Assembly: GCA_964570565.1 (NCBI GenBank)
Contig: CAZMYT010000001.1
Span: 310,001-374,000 of the forward strand
Length of the DNA stretch: 64,000 nucleotides
Source of the DNA: W0P28-013 sp964570565
Lineage (GTDB): Bacteria > Bacteroidota > Bacteroidia > Bacteroidales > Paludibacteraceae
Reading direction: 5' to 3'
Made by a program: the position numbers and the translations under genes. Shown in pieces: positions 59,921-64,000 of the stretch. How positions within the stretch are numbered: the first letter of the stretch is position 1; the number at the start of each line of letters is the position of its first letter. The notes under the pieces were generated by a model that was not told where the DNA came from, did not search any database, and worked only from the letters and a program-made list of their open reading frames with translations.

Positions 59921-62170
59921 TTATACGAGGTCGTTACGATTTTCTGGATCACGGAAATCTTTACGTTCAGGACGTTCTCCACGATCAGGACGAGGACGAC
60001 GTTCGTCTCTTTCTCCACGTTCAGGGCGAGGACGGCGTTCTGGTTCTACGTAACCTTCAGGTTTTTCTTTCAAAACTTTAGCTGATAATTTGAACTTACC
60101 AGTTTTTTGATCAATTTCCAAAAGTTTTACATCTATTTTATCGCCTTCTTTCAAACCTGTTTGTTCCATGGTGTCGAAACGTTGCCAATCGATTTCAGAG
60201 ATGTGCAATAAACCTTCTTTACCAGGCATAAATTCAACAAATGCGCCGTAGGCCATAATTGATTTTACCTTTGAAGGATATACTTCACCAATTTCTGGTA
60301 ATGATACGATACCTTTGATTTTGTCCATCGCGCAGTCGATAGCTGCTTTGTTGGTGCCAGCTATTTCGATACGACCACCGCCATCAACTTCTTCGATAGA
60401 AACGGTAGCACCTGATTCAGCTTGAATGCCTTGAATGATTTTTCCACCAGGCCCGATTACAGCACCAATCAATTCTTTTGGAATCATCATGGTCACGATG
60501 CGTGGTGCATGTTCTTTCAAGTCGGCACGAGGTTCTGGCATTGTTTCAAGTATTTTACCCAAAATATGCATACGACCATCGTGAGCTTGCATCAATGCTT
60601 TTTCGAGGATTTCAAAACTCAAACCATCAACCTTGATGTCCATTTGTGTAGCGGTGATACCATCTTTGGTTCCGGTTACTTTAAAGTCCATATCGCCAAG
60701 GTGGTCTTCGTCGCCCAAAATATCAGACAATACGGCAAAGTTTTTGCCTTTGTTTTCTGAAATAAGTCCCATAGCAATACCTGAAACTGGTTTTTTGATA
60801 GGTACACCAGCGTCCATTAAAGCTAAAGTTCCAGCACAAACGGTAGCCATTGACGACGAACCGTTTGATTCCAAAATATCAGAAACAACGCGTACTACGT
60901 AAGGATAATCGGTCGGAATCATTGGTTTTAAAGCGCGGAAAGCCAAGTTCCCGTGACCAATTTCGCGACGACCAATACCGCGTGAAGCGCGAGCTTCGCC
61001 AGTAGAAAATGGAGGGAAGTTGTAATGCAATAAGAAACGTTCGTTGCCTTGCATTAAGGCTTCGTCTACCATTTTTTCGTCACGTTTTGTTCCCAAAGTA
61101 ACCGAAGTTAACGATTGAGTTTCGCCACGTGTGAAAACAGCCGATCCATGTGGGCCAGGTAAGTAACCTACTTCGCTCCAGATAGGACGAATTTCAGTAG
61201 TTTTACGACCGTCAAGACGTTTACCTTCATCCAAAATACTACGACGCATAGCTTCTTTTTCTACATCGTGATAGTAACGGTTAATCATGCCTTCTTTTTC
61301 GGCTAATTCTTCAGCACTAAAAGTGGCTTTATATTCTTTCAATACAGCTTCGAAGTTTTCTGAGCGTGCATGTTTGTCGGTGTTGCAAGCTGTAGCCAAA
61401 GCGTATGCTTTAGCAAATGTTTTGTTATGTACATCTTGACGAAGTGCTTCATCATTTACTTCGTGGCAATAAGTACGTTTTACAGTCTTACCAGCAGCTT
61501 CCATTAATTCTAATTGGGCTTGACAATGCACTTTAATAGCTTCGTGAGCTACGCGCATCGCTTCCAATAAATCCATTTCCGATACTTCTTTCATTTCCCC
61601 TTCCACCATCATGATATTGTCCAAAGTGGCAGCAACCATAATGTCCATGTCGGCTTTTTCGAGTGCTTCGAACGTAGGATTGATAACAAATTTTCCATCG
61701 ATGCGAGCTACGCGAACTTCGGAAATTGGTCCGTGAAACGGAATGTCTGAAACGGCAATAGCAGCAGAAGCAGCCAAACCAGCTAAAGCATCAGGCATGT
61801 CTTCGCCATCGGCCGAGTAGAGTGTGACATTAACAAATGTTTCAGCGTGATAATCGTCTGGGAATAGTGGGCGCAAAGCGCGGTCAACCAAACGTGATAC
61901 GAGAATTTCGTAATCAGAAGCGCGGCCTTCGCGACGTGTAAAGCCGCCAGGGAAACGTCCGTTAGCAGCAAATTTTTCTTTATAATCCACCGAAAGTGGC
62001 ATAAAGTCGGTGCCAGGAGCGGCATCTTTGGCACTACATACAGTGGCCAACAACATGGTTTTGCCCATGGTTACCATTACGGCGCCATCAGCTTGTTTAG
62101 CTAATTTGCCTGTTTCAATGGTAATGGTGCGTCCATCACCGAGTGTGATGGTTTTTGTAACTACATTCAT
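59921..62170 (-). CDS. pnp: polynucleotide phosphorylase
   Basis: PNPase degrades RNA 3' to 5' using phosphate and can add tails. The 749-residue protein has two RNase PH domains (about 1-145 and 315-540; LLHYNFPPFSTGEA, GRREIGHGNLAFRAL), the helical linker, a KH domain (about 550-610, IGAVIGPGGKIIQGIQAESGATVSIEEV) and an S1 domain (about 620-690, VYPSKVKSIMAYGAFVEFMPGKEGLLHISEI). The C-terminal 45 residues are an Arg/Glu/Asp/Pro-rich repeat tail (RPRPERGERDERRPRPDRGE), probably RNA binding. Confidence 0.97.
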   Translation of the reverse strand: MNVVTKTITLGDGRTITIETGKLAKQADGAVMVTMGKTMLLATVCSAKDAAPGTDFMPLSVDYKEKFAANGRFPGGFTRREGRASDYEILVSRLVDRALRPLFPDDYHAETFVNVTLYSADGEDMPDALAGLAASAAIAVSDIPFHGPISEVRVARIDGKFVINPTFEALEKADMDIMVAATLDNIMMVEGEMKEVSEMDLLEAMRVAHEAIKVHCQAQLELMEAAGKTVKRTYCHEVNDEALRQDVHNKTFAKAYALATACNTDKHARSENFEAVLKEYKATFSAEELAEKEGMINRYYHDVEKEAMRRSILDEGKRLDGRKTTEIRPIWSEVGYLPGPHGSAVFTRGETQSLTSVTLGTKRDEKMVDEALMQGNERFLLHYNFPPFSTGEARASRGIGRREIGHGNLAFRALKPMIPTDYPYVVRVVSDILESNGSSSMATVCAGTLALMDAGVPIKKPVSGIAMGLISENKGKNFAVLSDILGDEDHLGDMDFKVTGTKDGITATQMDIKVDGLSFEILEKALMQAHDGRMHILGKILETMPEPRADLKEHAPRIVTMMIPKELIGAVIGPGGKIIQGIQAESGATVSIEEVDGGGRIEIAGTNKAAIDCAMDKIKGIVSLPEIGEVYPSKVKSIMAYGAFVEFMPGKEGLLHISEIDWQRFDTMEQTGLKEGDKIDVKLLEIDQKTGKFKLSAKVLKEKPEGYVEPERRPRPERGERDERRPRPDRGERPERKDFRDPENRNDLV

Positions 62171-62211
62171 AAAAAATTACATTTATATTTTTAAAACTCT
62201 TAAAAGTGGCG

Positions 62212-62219
62212 CAAAGTTA
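62212..62219 (-). promoter_or_regulatory. pnp promoter -7 box TAACTTTG
   Basis: A perfect TAnnTTTG box on the minus strand, 42 bases before the pnp ATG. Confidence 0.6.
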
Positions 62220-62367
62220 CATTTTTTTCTTCTAATATACAAGGTGTTATTTTGCTGTAATTTTAAGGTGTAGTGACTCGACGAAGTTATTAGCTCTACA
62301 ATTATGTGTGTAGTAATTTTTTTTAATAGTTTTTTTGTTAATAAATAGTTTTTATGATATCTTTTGT

Positions 62368-62375
62368 TAAATTTG
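62368..62375 (+). promoter_or_regulatory. promoter -7 box TAAATTTG of the right-edge SusC gene
   Basis: A perfect TAnnTTTG box about 83 bases before the SusC ATG, giving a leader of about 75 bases that contains the hairpin at 62388. Confidence 0.55.
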
Positions 62376-62387
62376 TGACCCGTAAGA

Positions 62388-62433
62388 GGGATGCCCCAAT
62401 CTCTAAAATGGGAGGTAAATCCCTAGTTCCTAT
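62388..62433 (+). promoter_or_regulatory. structured 5' leader of the right-edge SusC gene
   Basis: AGGGAT pairs with ATCCCT as an outer stem, and CCCCA can pair with TGGGA/TGGGG-like bases inside. No known riboswitch class is recognised. It may be an RNA control element or a transcript-stabilising stem. Confidence 0.45.
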
Positions 62434-62458
62434 GGTGTAATTTTTTAATATACCCAAA

Positions 62459-64000
62459 ATGAATTTTTTAATTAACAAGAAATGGCTCGTTGTAGCTATG
62501 ATTTCAAGTGCTTTCAGTGTGTTTGCACAAAATGAGTCGAATGATCAAGCGGATTTGGTTGCCCTTCAGGATACCGCGCAACATAACGTGGTCGCTATAG
62601 GGTACGGATCGGAGCAGCAAAAAAATGTCACAGGTTCTGTGGTTTCTGTTAAGGCGGAAGATTTTAATCCTGGCATTAGAAATAATCCGATAGGACTGTT
62701 GCAAGGTAAAGTGGCGGGTTTAAATATTATCAAAACTTCCAGTAATCCCACAGGGAATAATTACAAAATCCAAATTCGTGGGTTTTCCACACTCGGTTAT
62801 CAGACTGAATCGTATCCACTTTTCATTGTCGATGGTGTTCCTGTAAGTAGTATCGATAATATTTCTCCTGAAGAAATTGCGTCTATGGACGTTTTAAAAG
62901 ACGGTTCTGCAGCCGCTATTTATGGTACACGTGGTACCAATGGTGTTATTATTATCACAACTAAACGTGGCGCTAACTTCTCAGAACTCCCAACAACTCA
63001 AGTTGAATACTCTGGTTATGCCTCAGGTTCTGTTCGCAATGGCGATATGGGTATGGCAACTCCAGCCGAATTCCGTAATTTAGCGACTCTCTCTGGTGGC
63101 AAAGTAACACCAACTATTTATTCTGATGGTTCAGGAACTGATTACAATACCGATTGGATGTCAGAAATTACCCGTCCTGTTGCTATTGCTCACAATCACA
63201 ATTTAGCCATTTCAGGTTCTTCCAAACAATTCAATTATCGTGCGTCGTTTAACTATAAAAACGCAGAAGGTATTGCTAAAACGTCTAACCGTGAAGAGAT
63301 GATTGCTAAATTGGCCGCTTCTCAAAAAGCGCTTGATGGCTGGTTAGAACTTCAATACGATTTTTCGTACATGCATTATCGTAACGATTATTTTACAGGC
63401 GATTTCAAACAAGCTGCCATTGTAAATCCTACTTATCCAATCTACGACCCAACAAGTACTTCGGGTTATTTTGCTCCTACTGGTATTGGTCAATCGAATC
63501 CTGTAGAAGGCATGAACCAAAGAGAATCGTATCAAGATGGTAACTATTTCCGTGGTTCTATCAAGGCTACGATTAACATTAAACCTATTCAAGGTTTGAA
63601 AGTAAGTGGTTTTGCTGCTATCGAAGAAGGTGATAATCATTCCTTTTTTTACAATAAAGCGATTAGTACAGATATTTCTGCATCAGGTAAAGCAGGTCGT
63701 AGCAGTAACTTTAATTTCAACCGTCTGTTTGAAGCTACAGTAGATTATGCCGGTTCTTGGAACGACCATAATTTGTCGGCCGTAGCTGGTTTTTCTTACC
63801 AAGACTTCTTGTACGATGGTATGGATATTTCCAACAAAGGTTTCCCAACAGATGATGCTAAATACTACCAAATAGGTAATGGTGATGCCACCAAACAGTA
63901 TTTGAACGCTAGTTCATATCGTAACTCGAACGTATTGGCTGCTATGTTTGTACGTGGTAACTACAACTACCAAGAGAAATACTTATTATCGGCTTCTGTT
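62459..64000 (+). CDS. SusC/RagA family TonB-dependent receptor (partial, 5' end)
   Basis: The frame starts MNFLINKKWLVVAMISSAFSVFAQ (signal peptide) and runs open for 514 codons to the window edge. After about 20 linker residues comes the TonB-box-like NVVAIGYGSEQQKNVTGSV, then a SusC plug domain (NPIGLLQGKVAGLNIIKTSSNPTGNNYKIQIRGFSTLGYQ...GSAAAIYGTRGTNGVIIITTKRG) and the beginning of the barrel. The carboxypeptidase-D-like N-terminal domain that most SusC proteins carry is absent. The substrate is unknown; a susD partner would be expected beyond the edge. Confidence 0.88.
   Translation, partial: MNFLINKKWLVVAMISSAFSVFAQNESNDQADLVALQDTAQHNVVAIGYGSEQQKNVTGSVVSVKAEDFNPGIRNNPIGLLQGKVAGLNIIKTSSNPTGNNYKIQIRGFSTLGYQTESYPLFIVDGVPVSSIDNISPEEIASMDVLKDGSAAAIYGTRGTNGVIIITTKRGANFSELPTTQVEYSGYASGSVRNGDMGMATPAEFRNLATLSGGKVTPTIYSDGSGTDYNTDWMSEITRPVAIAHNHNLAISGSSKQFNYRASFNYKNAEGIAKTSNREEMIAKLAASQKALDGWLELQYDFSYMHYRNDYFTGDFKQAAIVNPTYPIYDPTSTSGYFAPTGIGQSNPVEGMNQRESYQDGNYFRGSIKATINIKPIQGLKVSGFAAIEEGDNHSFFYNKAISTDISASGKAGRSSNFNFNRLFEATVDYAGSWNDHNLSAVAGFSYQDFLYDGMDISNKGFPTDDAKYYQIGNGDATKQYLNASSYRNSNVLAAMFVRGNYNYQEKYLLSASV

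Overview
The window looks like chromosome from a Bacteroidota, most likely Bacteroidales. Many promoters carry the Bacteroidota -7 box TAnnTTTG, Shine-Dalgarno sequences are mostly absent, there is a SusC/SusD polysaccharide utilization locus, and several secreted proteins end in a type IX secretion (T9SS) sorting domain. I cannot name the species. About 50 genes are supported, with tRNA-Thr(CGT), tRNA-Leu(CAA) and tRNA-Arg(CCG). I see no insertion sequence, prophage, CRISPR array or rRNA.

Left part (1-28.9 kb), mostly housekeeping. It runs from the end of mrdA and rodA through a nitroreductase, a 34-residue Lys-rich protein, a large BspA-like leucine-rich-repeat surface protein, a YeiH-type transporter, smpB, a secreted nuclease, an HD hydrolase, an MFS sugar permease, bcp and recA. 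Then come a CYTH/TlpA-like/queG operon, a TPR protein, ribH, aroK, a recR operon, superoxide dismutase, a SPOR lipoprotein with rnz, and a TPR-NfeD-FloA membrane operon. A BtuB-like TonB receptor at the end is preceded by a small ORF with an intrinsic terminator inside its 3' end.

Middle (29.3-55.8 kb) is a 26-kb beta-1,3-glucan (laminarin-type) utilization locus on the minus strand. One unit runs susC, susD, a surface glycan-binding lipoprotein, three GH16 enzymes, a GPH sugar symporter, a GH94-like beta-1,3-glucan phosphorylase (GH149/GH161 type) and a GH3 beta-glucosidase. A second unit encodes two T9SS-sorted carbohydrate-associated proteins and a GH81 endo-beta-1,3-glucanase. A SusR-like membrane sensor with a LuxR-type HTH sits at the head. 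The simplest model is that GH81 and GH16 cut the glucan at the surface, SusCD imports oligosaccharides, GH3 trims them, and the symporter and phosphorylase recover glucose and glucose-1-phosphate in the cytoplasm. Both units are preceded by the same ~52-bp element of phased ATAC(G/A) repeats, exactly 33 bp from the -7 box, which I propose as the regulator's operator.

Right part (56-64 kb) is stress and redox functions: hsp20 with a sigma-54-like promoter, an OxyR-linked peroxiredoxin, and oxyR divergent from a four-gene redox operon (two small membrane proteins, a thioredoxin lipoprotein, a small ferredoxin). It is followed by tRNA-Arg, pnp and the beginning of another SusC-type receptor cut by the window edge. 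Several upstream start codons lie at or before a promoter -7 box, so I moved those starts downstream (smpB, CYTH, recR, oxyR, the SusR-like regulator).
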